From: Forficula auricularia | Taxonomy: Eukaryota > Arthropoda > Insecta > Dermaptera > Forficulidae | Direction: 5' to 3' | DNA: 64,000 nt | Assembly: GCA_024734495.1 (NCBI GenBank) | Contig: JALMQS010000615.1 | Span: 837,173 to 901,172, forward strand | Shown here: positions 33,731 through 44,379 of the stretch, piece by piece | Position numbering within the stretch: the first letter of the stretch is position 1 | Layout of the letters: every line of letters starts with the position of its first letter | The notes under the pieces: model-generated | The model's database searches: none | What the model saw: the letters and a program-made list of their open reading frames with translations, nothing else | What the model was told of the DNA's origin: nothing | Position numbers and translations under genes: made by a program

Positions 33731-34048
33731 ATTCTACCAGATAAGCCATATTAGATCGATGTCATTTTTCCTTTTGGCGGTTATCTTCTAGACTAGTCTA
33801 GTGACTTTTGATTTTGTATAAACATTTTATTTTTAACGAACTGCAAAATAAAAAAATTCGCAGGCTGAATCATGGAAATTATTCAAATTTACGCGGTTCA
33901 ATTAATTTAATTAATTTCAAAATAAATATGGAACTAAGTTCGATAAAAATAAAATGTTTATACAAAATCAAAAGTCACTAGACTAGTCTAGAAGATAACC
34001 GCCAAAAGGAAAAATGACATCGATCAAATATGGCTTATCTGGTAGAAT

Positions 34049-34122
34049 TCATCTGTAGCGCAGTTGGTTAGCGCAGCATCGGCTAAAGATGAAGACGCAG
34101 GTTCGAATCCTGCCAGATGCCA
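34049..34122 (+). tRNA. tRNA-like gene, inverted partner with a compensatory stem change
   Basis: Same cloverleaf and the same GGCTAAA loop as the gene at 33,657, but the anticodon stem is CATC/GATG instead of CCTC/GAGG. One C-G pair has become A-T on both sides, so pairing is preserved. The acceptor, D arm, T arm and CCA are unchanged. Confidence 0.6.
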
Positions 34123-35352
34123 AATTTCATTTTTCCTTTTCAAAACAAAATTAATGAAATGATTTATGAACTGCAAAAAAAAAATTCTCAGGCTCAATCA
34201 TGGAAATTATTCAAATTTACCCGGTTCAATTAATTTAATTAATTTTTAAATAATATTTAGTTCGAAATTTTTTGAAAAGTTTAAGACAATTTTGATTGGT
34301 AATCCAAATTACTCGATTAGAGGAGGTAAGTGTCACCTGCCGGTGGATAATTAAAACATTTTATTTATCATGATTGATTACACAACATCTGATGGAATTG
34401 CCTATTATTATTATTAAATGTTATTAATCTAAATCAAATATTATTTCATCGTTGACAATCAAATTTAAATTAAATCTATCTTTTAAATTTGTGAAAATCA
34501 ATTTCTTTTTGACATTTCTATATTCTCAAAATAATTGAATGAATATCTAAATGATTCCAAAATTCAAAATCCAATCGAGAGAGGTTATATTTTATTTTAT
34601 TATATGAAATATATTTATTATATAATAAGTTCTATTATATTATAAATTTTTAGTAAATTATAAATCAGGGCTGTCAACCTGTGGCCCAGAACTACATTGA
34701 ATACGGCCCGACATTAAATTACAAACCTTCTTAAACCTTGAGTTTTTTGAGTTGAAAATAATGGAAGGCAGGCGCCCAGCTGTAGTGAAGTAGGGAAATA
34801 ATTTCTCATTTCCAAATAAGGTGTATTTATTTTATTGTCATTCTTTCTTTCTTTCATTTTCTTTTAAACCAACCTTTCGGAGGATTCTTCCCTCCTTCTT
34901 CAGGGTTTCATTCAAATTTTTATCTACTTACTGGAAAACATATCTTTTTTTTTTTTTCTAAAATAAGAAGAAATTGGACAATCTGCTAAAAATTTTTTGA
35001 AAAATATAAGGCCAGATTTTACATTTTGAATTTGAAAATATATATAAAGATTTCAGAAATTTTTTTCACAATTTTGTCATATTTTGACTCCATATTTTAT
35101 TAGAAAATAAATATTTTTAAGACATTTTTGCATCTTTATCATGGTGGATATCATTTTTCAATATTATTAACTATTATGTATTGGATGGAAATTTTGAGGT
35201 GTTGCGAAAAAAATAGGTTACTTGTTCAGGCTGACCCTAAATATATTTTCATTTGAAAAGGAATTTAGAAAAATAAAAGGTTCTACTTAAGTATTTCTGA
35301 GTCGCGGTCAAATTATTATAAAAAAAATAACTTATTTATTTTTATTTTTCAG

Positions 35353-35640
35353 GTGATTCAATAAAGGAAGCTGCATGTTATCCATCGGAACAACAAAAGT
35401 GACCAGTGTAGGATTGGAAATTAAAAAACAAAAAACATTTCTAATTCACCGAATAGATCAAACCCTATTTAAAGGTGAATTCTGTTTACTAAATTTTAAA
35501 ACAAAAGCTCTATTAATGTTTATATAACGAATATATGAAGGCGAGCATATTTAAGAAAATGTTCTTAAAATTAATAGATATTCAATAAGAATAATAAATA
35601 TTTACATTTACATGCGAAACAAGATTTTGTGTTGTGCACA
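35353..35640 (+). other. Leader exon and damaged intron of zinc-finger unit 3
   Basis: The first acceptor (TTTTTCAG, ending 35,352) and the donor AAAGGTGAAT are kept. The second acceptor has changed from ACATTTACAG to ACATTTACAT (35,621-35,623), so the 139-bp intron could no longer be removed normally. Confidence 0.45.
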
Positions 35641-35731
35641 CTGCCCCCGGAAGTTTTCTCAAAAAAGTAATTCTACTGTAGATTCAAGACGACACTCAGA
35701 CGAGAATTCTTTTGGTTGTGCACGCTGATCG

Positions 35732-37146
35732 ATGATGCACACACAAAAGTATAATATGAGTATGCAATTACAGCCATATAGAGGCGACAAGCCTTTCGGT
35801 TGTGGACATTGTCAGAAGATTTTCTCAGCTAGACGCTCTTTGAATGTTCATTTACGGACACATACAGGTGAAAAGCCTTTTACTTGTGCACAATGTAAGA
35901 AGACATTCTCCTCTAGACAATCTTTGACTATTCATTTGCGGACACATAATAGCGAGAAGCCATTTGGTTGCGAACACTGCCCAAAGAGGTTTAAAAATAA
36001 GTCTAATTTGGTTCTTCATTTAAGGACACATACAGGTGAGAAGCCTTTTTGTTGTGGACACTGCTCAAAGAATTTTACCAAAAAGTCTAATTTGGTTCGT
36101 TCATTTACAGACACATTCAGGCGAGAAGCCTTTTACCTGTGATCAATGTCAGAAGACATTCTCCGGTAGACAGTCTTTAACTATTCATTTGCGGACACAC
36201 AATAGCGAGAAGCCATTTGGTTGTGAACACTGCCCAAAGAGATTTATCCAAAAGTCTCTTTTGGTTGTACATTTACGCACACATACAGGTGAGAAGCCTT
36301 ATTGTTGTGGACACTGCTCAAAGAATTTTACCCGAAAGTCTCATTTGGTTGTTCATTTAAGGACACATACTGGTGAGAAGCCTTTTTGTTGTGGACACTG
36401 CTCAAAGAATTTTACCAAAAAGTCTAATTTAGTTCGTCATTTACGATCACATTCAGGCGAGAAGCCTTTTACCTGTGATCAATGTCAGAAGACATTCTCC
36501 TGTAGACAGTCTTTAACTATTCATTTGCGGACACACAATAGCGAGAAGCCATTTGGTTGTGAACACTGCCCAAAGAGGTTTATCCAAAAGTCTCATTTGG
36601 TTGTTCATTTACGGACACATACAGGTGAGAAGCCTTTTTGTTGTGGACACTGCTCAAAGAATTTTACCACAAAGTCTAATTTGGTTGTTCATTTAAGGAC
36701 ACATTCAGGCGAGAAGCCTTTTGTTGTGACACTGCTCAAAGAATTTTACCCGAAAGTCTAATTTGATTGTTCATTTACGGACACATTCAGGCGAGAAGCC
36801 TTTTTGTTGTGGACACTGCCCAAAGAATTTTACCCAAAAGTCTAATTTGGTTGTTCATTTAAGGACACATTCAGGCGAGAAGCCTTTTTGTTGTGGACAC
36901 TGCTCAAAGAATTTTACCCAAAAGTCTAATTTGGTTGTTCATTTAAGGACACATTCAGGCGAGAAGCCTTTTTGTTGTGGACACTGCTCAAAGAATTTTA
37001 CCCAAAAGTCTAATTTGGTTGTTCATTTAAGGACACATTCAGGCGAGAAGCCTTTTATTTGCGCGCGCTGCTCCAAGAAATTTCCACATAGAAATGGTTT
37101 GAATGTACATTTACGGACACATACTGGCAAAATACTCTCTAATTGA
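35732..37146 (+). pseudogene. C2H2 zinc-finger gene 3, about 16 fingers, two frameshifts
   Basis: It starts MMHTQKYNMSMQ after the same upstream TGA as unit 2. About 16 fingers follow, ending LRTHTGKILSN. An extra T near 36,110 shifts the frame in finger 4, and loss of two bases near 36,720-36,730 shifts it again in finger 12. The last fingers (36,763-37,146) are a homogeneous run of CCGHCSKNFTQKSNLVV copies differing by one or two codons, evidence of very recent finger duplication or gene conversion. Its finger order differs from units 1 and 2: an additional TRKSHLVV finger follows the QKSLLVV finger. Nuclear DNA-binding role inferred from family. Confidence 0.85.
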
Positions 37147-38264
37147 TTCTTATGTTCGGAAAAGTTTACTAGAAATTCTGATATTACTAGACATATAATG
37201 ACTCATTCAGGGATTAAATCTTTCTGTTGTTGTCAGTGGCCGAAGAGGGTCACACAATAGAGTCATTTGACTGGGAATTTGTGGATTCAAACAAATCACA
37301 CACATCCTAATAAACATTTAAAAACTCCTCCAAAAATTGTTAAATTATTTGCCCTAAAAGATATTTATCGGAACCAATTTGTGTGTCCATTAAACGACTT
37401 TACTTACCCCTTCTCTACTAATTAGAAATTTAGTTTCTATTCTTTTCTCAAATGTGAAATATTAAATTCACCATTTTATAATATTATATAGAATTCTATT
37501 GAAAATGTCAGATTAATTATATTATAAATAAGCAATTTTTTGAACTTCTCTAAATTGATTTAATTTTTTCTTGATATTTTTGTTATCAAGACCAATATTA
37601 TTTTTAATTTTGATTTTACAAACTAGTCTTCTCATTACTTATTATTATTATTATTTTTTTCCCTTTAAATCCATGGAAATGTTCCACAACTATTGGTATA
37701 ATACTAATAGATTTGTACTTATTATAATTGCTTCCATATTTTAACCTTTGATTTGCTTTATGAAACACATTGGCACACTTAATATAAATATGATTATTAT
37801 TCTCAATACAGACACATATTCCTTATTTTTATTTTACTCAATTTTTAAATTAAAAAAAATCCATCTATTATTTTGATTGTACACACATTAAACAGCCTCG
37901 TCTAAAAAAAATGAATTTTTATTTATTTATTTATTTAATTGTATACATATTTGTAAAATCTTCACAATTGAGTGTACTAACCTCAAATTGTTGATTGTTT
38001 CATTTGCAACCTCACTCTTTAAATCATGCCGTAACAATTTTCAGATACATATATACAGCGGCGTCCTCGTGAAAATTTTCAGTGTAGATTGAAGCTTCGA
38101 GACAAATATCTTAATTATTGAATTTTTCTTTATTTATTTATTTTTTAGTAGAATACATTAATACAGTAAATAGTGCTTAAATAAAAAGAAAATACATATG
38201 GTACATTAAACATAGTTTAGTGAGGTCGGGCCGGAACTCAGGGCTCTTACGATACATAATTTTT
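37147..38264 (+). other. 3' tail of zinc-finger unit 3
   Basis: Same decayed-finger remnants and AT-rich tail as units 1 and 2, closest to unit 2. Confidence 0.6.
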
Positions 38265-38698
38265 ACTTTACCATACATGGTATGGTCAGGTATTCTAATT
38301 GTGAATGAAAAAAGTGATTTTTTTCATTTTTTTTTCGAAATATCTCAAAAACTGTTTTAACTATTTTTATCAAAAAAATTGAGCGAAACCATGGTATTTC
38401 GCTCTACAAAAAAAGCATTTATAAGTAAACATCGAAAAAATTATATTTTTTGTAATAATAATTGTTTTGTCAAAATGTCTGTTTGTCTGGTTGTCCGGTT
38501 GTCTGTGGGATACCAAATTCTTATGGACTAGCTAGTTCACAAAACTTAGTGTGAATATCAAAACCAAATTTCACACATAGATTTGGTCCATTGAGCTTAC
38601 GAGCTGATTAGATTTTGGTGCATAAGGACCCAAAATTAAGTAGGGTGGAAGGGGGTTAAAAATTAAAAATCTAGGCCATTTAAGCAAACTAAACCAAA
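38265..38698 (+). mobile_element. Family B repeat, cut by the assembly gap
   Basis: Begins ACTTTACCATACATGGTATGG and stops at AAACTAAACCAAA where the N run starts, so its 3' part is missing. Confidence 0.6.
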
Positions 38699-38798
38699 NN
38701 NNNNNNNNNNNNNNNNNNNNNNNNNNNNNNNNNNNNNNNNNNNNNNNNNNNNNNNNNNNNNNNNNNNNNNNNNNNNNNNNNNNNNNNNNNNNNNNNNN
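38699..38798. other. Assembly gap of exactly 100 N
   Basis: A conventional placeholder of unknown true length. It falls between a family B repeat and an arm of an inverted Penelope-like element, both hard to assemble. Any frame crossing it is meaningless. Confidence 0.98.
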
Positions 38799-39425
38799 GT
38801 TCGAAATGAAGGGGAGTCTTTTAAATATTTTATCAGTTCCAGAATTTAGTGAGTGTGTGTGAGAGATACTTATTTTTCGATTAATTTTTTTGTAAATTTT
38901 ATTAATTATCAGTTTGTTGTAGCCATTATTCACAGCTATATTATAAATTATATTTAGTTCATTGTTAAAATCTGAAGTGTCCATTGGTATCGAAATAAGT
39001 CTGTAGTTCATCGAAAAAAAATCGGCAAATTTAGTGTTAGTAGGGTGGTTAGACCAAAATGGAATCACTGTCTCTGTGAAAGTATCTTTTCTAAAAATTT
39101 TGTAATTAAGTTTGTTTTTCGAAATAGTTATTTGGAGGTCCAAGAAAGAAAGGGTTTTATTTCCAATTTCGGAAGTGAATTCTATATTAGAGTGAAGAGA
39201 GTTTAAGTAATTTTGGAAAGAGCTTAATTGTCTAAGAGTACCTGACCATATGACAAAAATATCATCAACGTATCTACGCCAAAATACAATTTGTTTAGCA
39301 AAGGAATTATTCGGACCAAGAATTGTTTTTTCTAAATTAGCCATGTAAATTTCAGCAAGGAGAGGACTGAGCGGGCTGCCCATTGCTATACCATCGGTTT
39401 GCCTATAGAATTTATTATTAAAAAT
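38799..39425 (-). pseudogene. Penelope-like RT fragment (minus-strand half of element 2)
   Basis: It reads from about FYRQTDGIAMGSPLSPLLAE, the RT motif before the active site, through RRYVDDIFVIW (catalytic YVDD) and LSFLDLQITISKNKL. It ends at KRLPFISN at the gap edge. The frame is open but lacks the N-terminal RT and the endonuclease. It continues into the N run. Confidence 0.8.
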
Positions 39426-39437
39426 ATAATAGTTCTA

Positions 39438-39902
39438 TATAATGGCTACAACAAACTGATAATTAATAAAATTTACAAAAAAATTAATCGAAAAATAAGT
39501 ATCTCTCACACACACTCACTAAATTCTGGAACTGATAAAATATTTAAAAGACTCCCCTTCATTTCGAACCATGCTACAAACCCTATAGCTTCAACTCTTA
39601 GAACGTCTGGTATAACTCCTGCTTTACATAATAAAAACACTTTAGGTTCACAGCTAATTAATAATAAATTAGACAAAATTGACAAATTAGATAAATCAGG
39701 GGTATATAAATTCACTTGTGATAATTGCGACACAATCTACATAGGACAAACTGAACGCTCTTTTATGGAACATGAAAGAGCCTTTAATAGTCTTAGCAGA
39801 TCAGATGATATTAATATGGAATCTACTTCTACCTTCGCCAATCATCTACATTTGAATAAACACACATCTTCTATTAGCCACCTAGTTCCGTTACATTTCT
39901 AA
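39438..39902 (+). pseudogene. Penelope-like GIY-YIG fragment (plus-strand half of element 2)
   Basis: After the region duplicated from the other half, the frame contains SGVYKFTCDNCDTIYIGQTE, the GIY-YIG core with Cys residues. RSFMEHERAF follows, where part of the Arg-containing helix appears deleted. It ends LVPLHF at a stop. The sequence downstream still reads LRLDFSESTKIKLALSNRT and EVKKSTIIDY, the remaining C-terminus in another frame. Confidence 0.75.
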
Positions 39903-40345
39903 AGAAGGGACTTACGTTTGGATTTTTCAGAGTCAACCAAAATAAAATTAGCTCTCTCAAATAGAACGAATATACTAAATAATCAATTAGAAGTTAAGAA
40001 AAGTACAATCATTGATTACATTCTTTAAATATTTGCAAATTTGTTTTGTGTGTAAATTCTCATTTCTCAGAAGACCATTCAAAATTAAACAAAATAGACT
40101 TCTCCCTCCACTAATTTTAAATATTTACCCTTTTGTTATCTTAAAAATAAATTTTACCATTGAGTTGTATTCAAATTCGAAATCCTCATTTCTCAAAAGG
40201 CCATTCAAAATTAAACAAACGTAGACTTCCTACCTTTTCTCCCTCCAATAATTTTAAATTTTACCCTTTTGTTATCTTAAAAAAAAATTTACCATTGACT
40301 TGTATTAAATTTCGACTTATCCAGGTCAGTTACTTTCTGTTTCTC

Positions 40346-40375
40346 CTGAAGATGGGTTGGTCACACGAAATATAT
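40346..40375 (+). ncRNA. Degenerate hammerhead-like motif at the element 2 end
   Basis: CTGAAGA, T, a poor stem (GGGTTGG...), then GAAA followed by TATATATA. Nearly the same end (CTGAAGATGACCC to GAAATATATATA) occurs in the foldback at 50,079. Confidence 0.35.
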
Positions 40376-40491
40376 ATATCGAGATTAAAGATTCTCCAAA
40401 AATAAATTCGTTTTATTTTTTTATATCTTAATATGAAACCTACGAAGTATTTTTATCCAATTGCAAGAAATCAAATAATAATAATAATAAG

Positions 40492-41097
40492 ATGAACCTT
40501 GTTGACGGAAAAGCGTCAAACTATTGGCTGACTCATGGAGATCTGTACCAGGAAACTGAGGGCTTCGTAATTGCAATCCAAGACCAGGTCATAGCCACAA
40601 AAAATTATCTTAAATATATAATCAAGGATCCTAATGTGACCGATGACAGATGCAGAATGTGTGGTGGTATGTCCGAAACTATTCAACATGTCATTTCGGC
40701 CTGCCGAGTCCTCGCCAGTACGGATTATACTCATAGACATAATCAGATGGCAAAAGTCATCCATCAAGAACTTGCTCTTCACCATGAACTAATAAACACC
40801 AGAGTTCCCTACTATGAGTATACTCCGGAAAGTGTACTTGAAAGTAGTGGTTGTATACTATATTGGGACCAGTCTGTGCTGACAGACAGGACTATACTTG
40901 CGAATAGACCTGATATAATACTCACCATAAAGCATAGCAAAATGACATACCTTATTGACATCACCATACCAAATACGCATAATCTCTAACAAGCCTATGG
41001 CGAAAAATTAAATAAATATCTTGAGCTCGCAGAAGAAATTAGGAAAATGTGGAGACAGGATAGAGTGCTAATGGTGCCATTTATCGTTTTTAGTTTA
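40492..41097 (+). pseudogene. 3' end of a LINE with restriction-like endonuclease
   Basis: A 165-codon frame begins NLVDGKASNYWLTHGDLY after an (AAT)n run, so the element is 5'-truncated. It contains CRMCGG...HVISAC (C-x2-C-x8-H-x4-C zinc motif). ILANRPDIILT and YLIDITIP follow, the RPD...D core of the restriction-like endonuclease found C-terminally in early-branching non-LTR retrotransposons (R2/R4-type). A stop at 40,987 interrupts the frame. The true C-terminus continues as YGEKLNKYLELAEEIRKMW and VPFIVFSL to 41,097, so one nonsense change killed it. An A-rich tail follows. Subfamily not resolved. Confidence 0.8.
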
Positions 41098-41144
41098 TAA
41101 AATAATCAACCTCAATAAAATTAATAAAGGTTTAGAAAAAAAAT

Positions 41145-42286
41145 AGCCTAAATACTGAAATGCATGGAATCATATGAATATATTTTTTTAATGATATTGA
41201 CGGAAGAAAGAGTTACACCAAGAAGGAGCAGCCTCTAAAGGCCTTTTCCTCGTGAAAAAAAGATGAAGACTAAAATGTTTTATCAGCTGGGTCGGAGTTG
41301 AAGGAACCTGTGAATGCGGGTCTTGAACAGCTGTTATAAGTCGCAAGGAAGACGGAAGCGAGTTCTAGTACCTAGAGGTCATAGGGATTTGGCGATTGTT
41401 CGATTGTTGGATGACGACAACTTCTAAAATCCAAAAAAGCACTACTAAATTTATAATAGAATACATTGGACCGAGAAATTTGAAAATCGAAAATGGTATA
41501 TTTTGGATACATTTTCCAATTGGAGAAAAAAGTTCTAAATAGACTTCTGACGTCACTCTATTGATTCTAGCTTAGACATAAATGTTTTATTTTTCAATTG
41601 CATAGACAAGCTTTCTTATAGGAATAGAATTAGGAGAAATTTAAGATTTTCTCCTTTTTTTAATGATTCTCTTTATTAGTATTTTATTTGGTTTTGGATA
41701 TTGGCTCTGATCTATTGAATGATATAATTTGTGTTTTTAATTGCATTAATGATCAATTATTTGTATTAGAATAGAGAATAGAACTACTAAATAACTGAAA
41801 TGGAGTCTAAGTGCTTTAATTGTAAGATGAGCACGAATTTCAGTCTTTTGAAGTTATGAAAATAAATAAAGGACGTGTCAAATTGAAATCCATTTGAAGC
41901 ACAAAGGGATAATGACAATCCGTTTGCTTAAAATAGATGGTATAAAGGGGTTAGGGGTGATTTATTGAGTTTCTAAGAAACAGCTGCCTTTTAAATAGGC
42001 TATGAAGAAATGCATATGGCAAGAATAACACCAAATAGAACCAGAAAAAAAATATTTTCTAATGAAAATATATTTTTTACTTTCACTTATATTGGGAAGG
42101 GAGGTTCAATTTTCCAAGTCTTTTATCTCCAAAACTATTAAATTGAATTTCATTCGGACAGCTCCAAGTAATGGTATTCGATGTTCTTAATTTATACGTA
42201 GAAATTGAGTTTAGAAAAATAAATATTGTTTTGAGGACATCAGTGCTAAAACTAACCAAAAAAATTCACTGATCGATGTGCTAAAC
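41145..42286. other. Region without recognised feature
   Basis: About 1.1 kb, AT-rich, with a relatively GC-richer patch at 41,220-41,400. Only chance frames of 63 codons or fewer. I see no RNA gene or terminal repeat. Confidence 0.5.
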
Positions 42287-42450
42287 CAGGGCTGTCCAAC
42301 CCGTGGCCCGCGGCCCAGCACTGCAATGATTGTGGCCCAAAATAAATCATAAACTTCTTTAAAACATTGAAATTTATATGTAGAGATATATTAATTCCCT
42401 TTTTCGAAATATGAATGTACATTTGTACAATACGTGAAGCGTTTTTCAAA
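42287..42450 (+). mobile_element. hAT-type MITE end
   Basis: CAGGGCTGTCCAACCCGTGG followed by CCCGCGGCC is the characteristic terminus of many hAT-derived repeats. The other terminus is not evident. Confidence 0.6.
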
Positions 42451-42841
42451 AATAAAATTCTTTAAAACCAAAATTATTAGCTCAACTATATAAGATAAAA
42501 AAAATCATGAAGTTTAGAATATTTAAAAATTATTCTTTTTCTCATATTTTCATTATCTAAAATATGTATTATTTCAGTAATTTGTATGCTACGACACTAA
42601 ACAAGTCTATATTTATATCATTCTACTACAAGGAGACAACGAATTGGGGCTTTCTAGAACAATCACAATTAATTGATAATTTCTCTCCTGAACTAAAACT
42701 TGTTAGGACTTGTCTTTTAGATCTTTGCACGTTCTAACATGTCAATAGATAATGGATAGTCAGGGATTATTATATCCGTGACCCTTTTAAAAAATAAATT
42801 ATCATTCCTCATATCCTTCTTTAATCCCATTCGATTTAAAC

Positions 42842-43120
42842 CAGGGCTGTCCATCCCATGCGCCAATATAAAGTCATAAAATTCCTTAAAACATTGAGAT
42901 TTATATTTAGATACATACTGGAAAACACACAACAATTCGGCCTGATAATTTTTCCCCCCTAAAATAAGAAATCTGACAAATTCTGTTAAGTTTTCGAAAA
43001 ATAAAAGTGCTAACTTTAAATTCTGAATCTGGAACTAGATTTCAAGATTTCCGAAAAATAATTATTTTGGTCTATTTTCGATTCAATTTTCATTAGAAAT
43101 AAATTTTTTACTTGCAAAAA
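42842..43120 (+). mobile_element. hAT-like repeat, relative of the unit flank
   Basis: Starts CAGGGCTGTCCATCCC. The following ~270 bp match the order of the repeat inside the zinc-finger duplicons (14,192-14,950) minus the SINE. Confidence 0.55.
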
Positions 43121-43143
43121 ACAGGCAACCAATTCTTATATTC

Positions 43144-43479
43144 AACAATCCCAAGATCAGCCGAATTCATTTGTGGTTAAAATCGCTTCCCCACCTTCTA
43201 ATTTGCCTGTTAGTGGCCCTACTCATTCTAATACTAATTTTTCCTCCAATCAAACAAGCACCTCTTTCGCCCTAGAGCAAGAAACAGAATAAAGAATTAG
43301 ATAGTGAGACAGAAGACACTGAATGTTTTTATTGCAAGGGTTTATAATCTGAATCTCGGGAAGGGTGGATTACCTGTCAGCAATACGGGAGGTGGGCATA
43401 TTGCGGCTGCACTGGCATCGATGATGAGGATGAAGATGCAGTTCATACTTGTCCTTTTTGTAAAGATAATGATGACTAA
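43144..43479 (+). pseudogene. pogo-like transposase C-terminal fragment with PHD-like zinc motif
   Basis: The first part is a Ser/Thr/Asn/Pro-rich linker (NLPVSGPTHSNTNFSS) ending at a stop. One frame over it continues KELDSETEDTECFYC, then GWITCQQYGRWAYCGCTG, then IDDEDEDAVHTCPFC and a stop at 43,477. The C-x2-C...W-x2-C...W...C...C-x2-C arrangement is the PHD-like finger at the end of many arthropod pogo/jerky DDE transposases. The catalytic domain is absent. A longer 87-codon frame across the same DNA (43,304-43,567) lacks this pattern and is a shadow. Confidence 0.65.
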
Positions 43480-43639
43480 AATGTTTAATACTGGTGTACC
43501 CCATCTTGCCCCACCCTTGGGTCAAAATACTTTTTTGTGTTTTTATTCATTATTCAAAAAAATATAAAAGTTTTTTTTTATTATAATCTAATAGAGGGAA
43601 GACTGATTTAGTTAATAAATAAAGTTCCTAATTTCTGTG

Positions 43640-44340
43640 ATGTATATTTAGTTTTTTTCGATTTCAAACCTTAAGGTCCCCGTCTTATCCCACCTTCCCC
43701 TAATATGCTCTGATAAAATAAATTGTCATTTTATCATTTACTGAAAATTATTGGACTGTATTTTTCTGCTACTTTTAACAAACTAATTTAGCTATTGGTC
43801 ACATGTATACATTCTAGTTAATTCAATCAATCAATTGGCAATTGACCTCAACGATATTGTCCAAATATCTCATTTGATATTTAATCAATATAAGTGAAAC
43901 CGTTCTTAGCTAGGAAAATTAACTTTGATAAGGGCTGCGATGCACAGAGAAATAATATTGGGGTAGCTAAAGCGTAAAACGAAATTCAATCCAATTAGAA
44001 TTAATTATCTAACTGTGATCATAAGGATACCAGTTAATTGGAGAAGTACTAATCGATTCTCTAATTAAATATGGATTCAGAAGAAAAATACTAAGAATGA
44101 AAATTATAGGCTTCATAGAAAATCTTTCTATGTAGTTTTTTTAATATATTACTAGCAAAATTTATACGTTAATTAAAAAATATCATATACTAAAATGTAA
44201 GTATTCGTTTAGATATTCTTTAAAAAAATGAGCGATAATTAAATTGTCGCTTTAGGTAATATTTTATTAGTATTAGTCGTTAAATTTTTTATTACGGAGA
44301 AGGTATTGTAATCATTTAGGAAATAATTTTATGTATTTGC
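43640..44340. other. Region without recognised feature
   Basis: AT-rich, no frame above 60 codons, no terminal repeats or RNA genes seen. Confidence 0.5.
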
Positions 44341-44379
44341 TTCATCTTTTCGAATTATCTAAAAGATTTTTTTTTCTCG

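Larger units (their letters stand above)
33593..34190. repeat. Inverted duplication carrying the two tRNA-like genes
   Basis: The segment with GGAAAAATGAAATTTGGC, the tRNA-like gene, GTCATTTTTCCTTTTGGCGG and TCTAGACTAGTCTAG recurs in reverse orientation at about 33,940-34,150. The two copies differ by a few bases. A truncated third copy lies near 10,990. Confidence 0.75.
33120..38264 (+). repeat. Zinc-finger duplicon, unit 3
   Basis: Collinear with units 1 and 2 but more diverged in the flank (34,200-34,800). It lacks the SINE: AAATAAGGTGTATTTATT at about 34,806 is the empty site. It additionally holds the paired tRNA-like genes at 33,657-34,122. Confidence 0.8.
38799..40400. mobile_element. 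Penelope-like element 2, internally inverted
   Basis: The RT half is on the minus strand (39,425 down to 38,799) and the GIY-YIG half on the plus strand (39,438 to 39,902). About 130 bp around NNGYNKLIINKIYKKINRK is present in both, in opposite orientation. The 3' tail (40,050-40,320) contains two tandem copies of about 135 bp, each with CCATTCAAAATTAAACAAA. A hammerhead-like motif follows at 40,346. Confidence 0.75.

Noticed and set aside
38571..38800. Continuation of the minus-strand RT frame through the N run
   Set aside because: The N run is a scaffold placeholder; the sequence left of it is family B repeat.
43304..43567. 87-codon frame as a novel gene
   Set aside because: The adjacent frame shows the cysteine pattern of a pogo transposase C-terminus, so this frame is a shadow.
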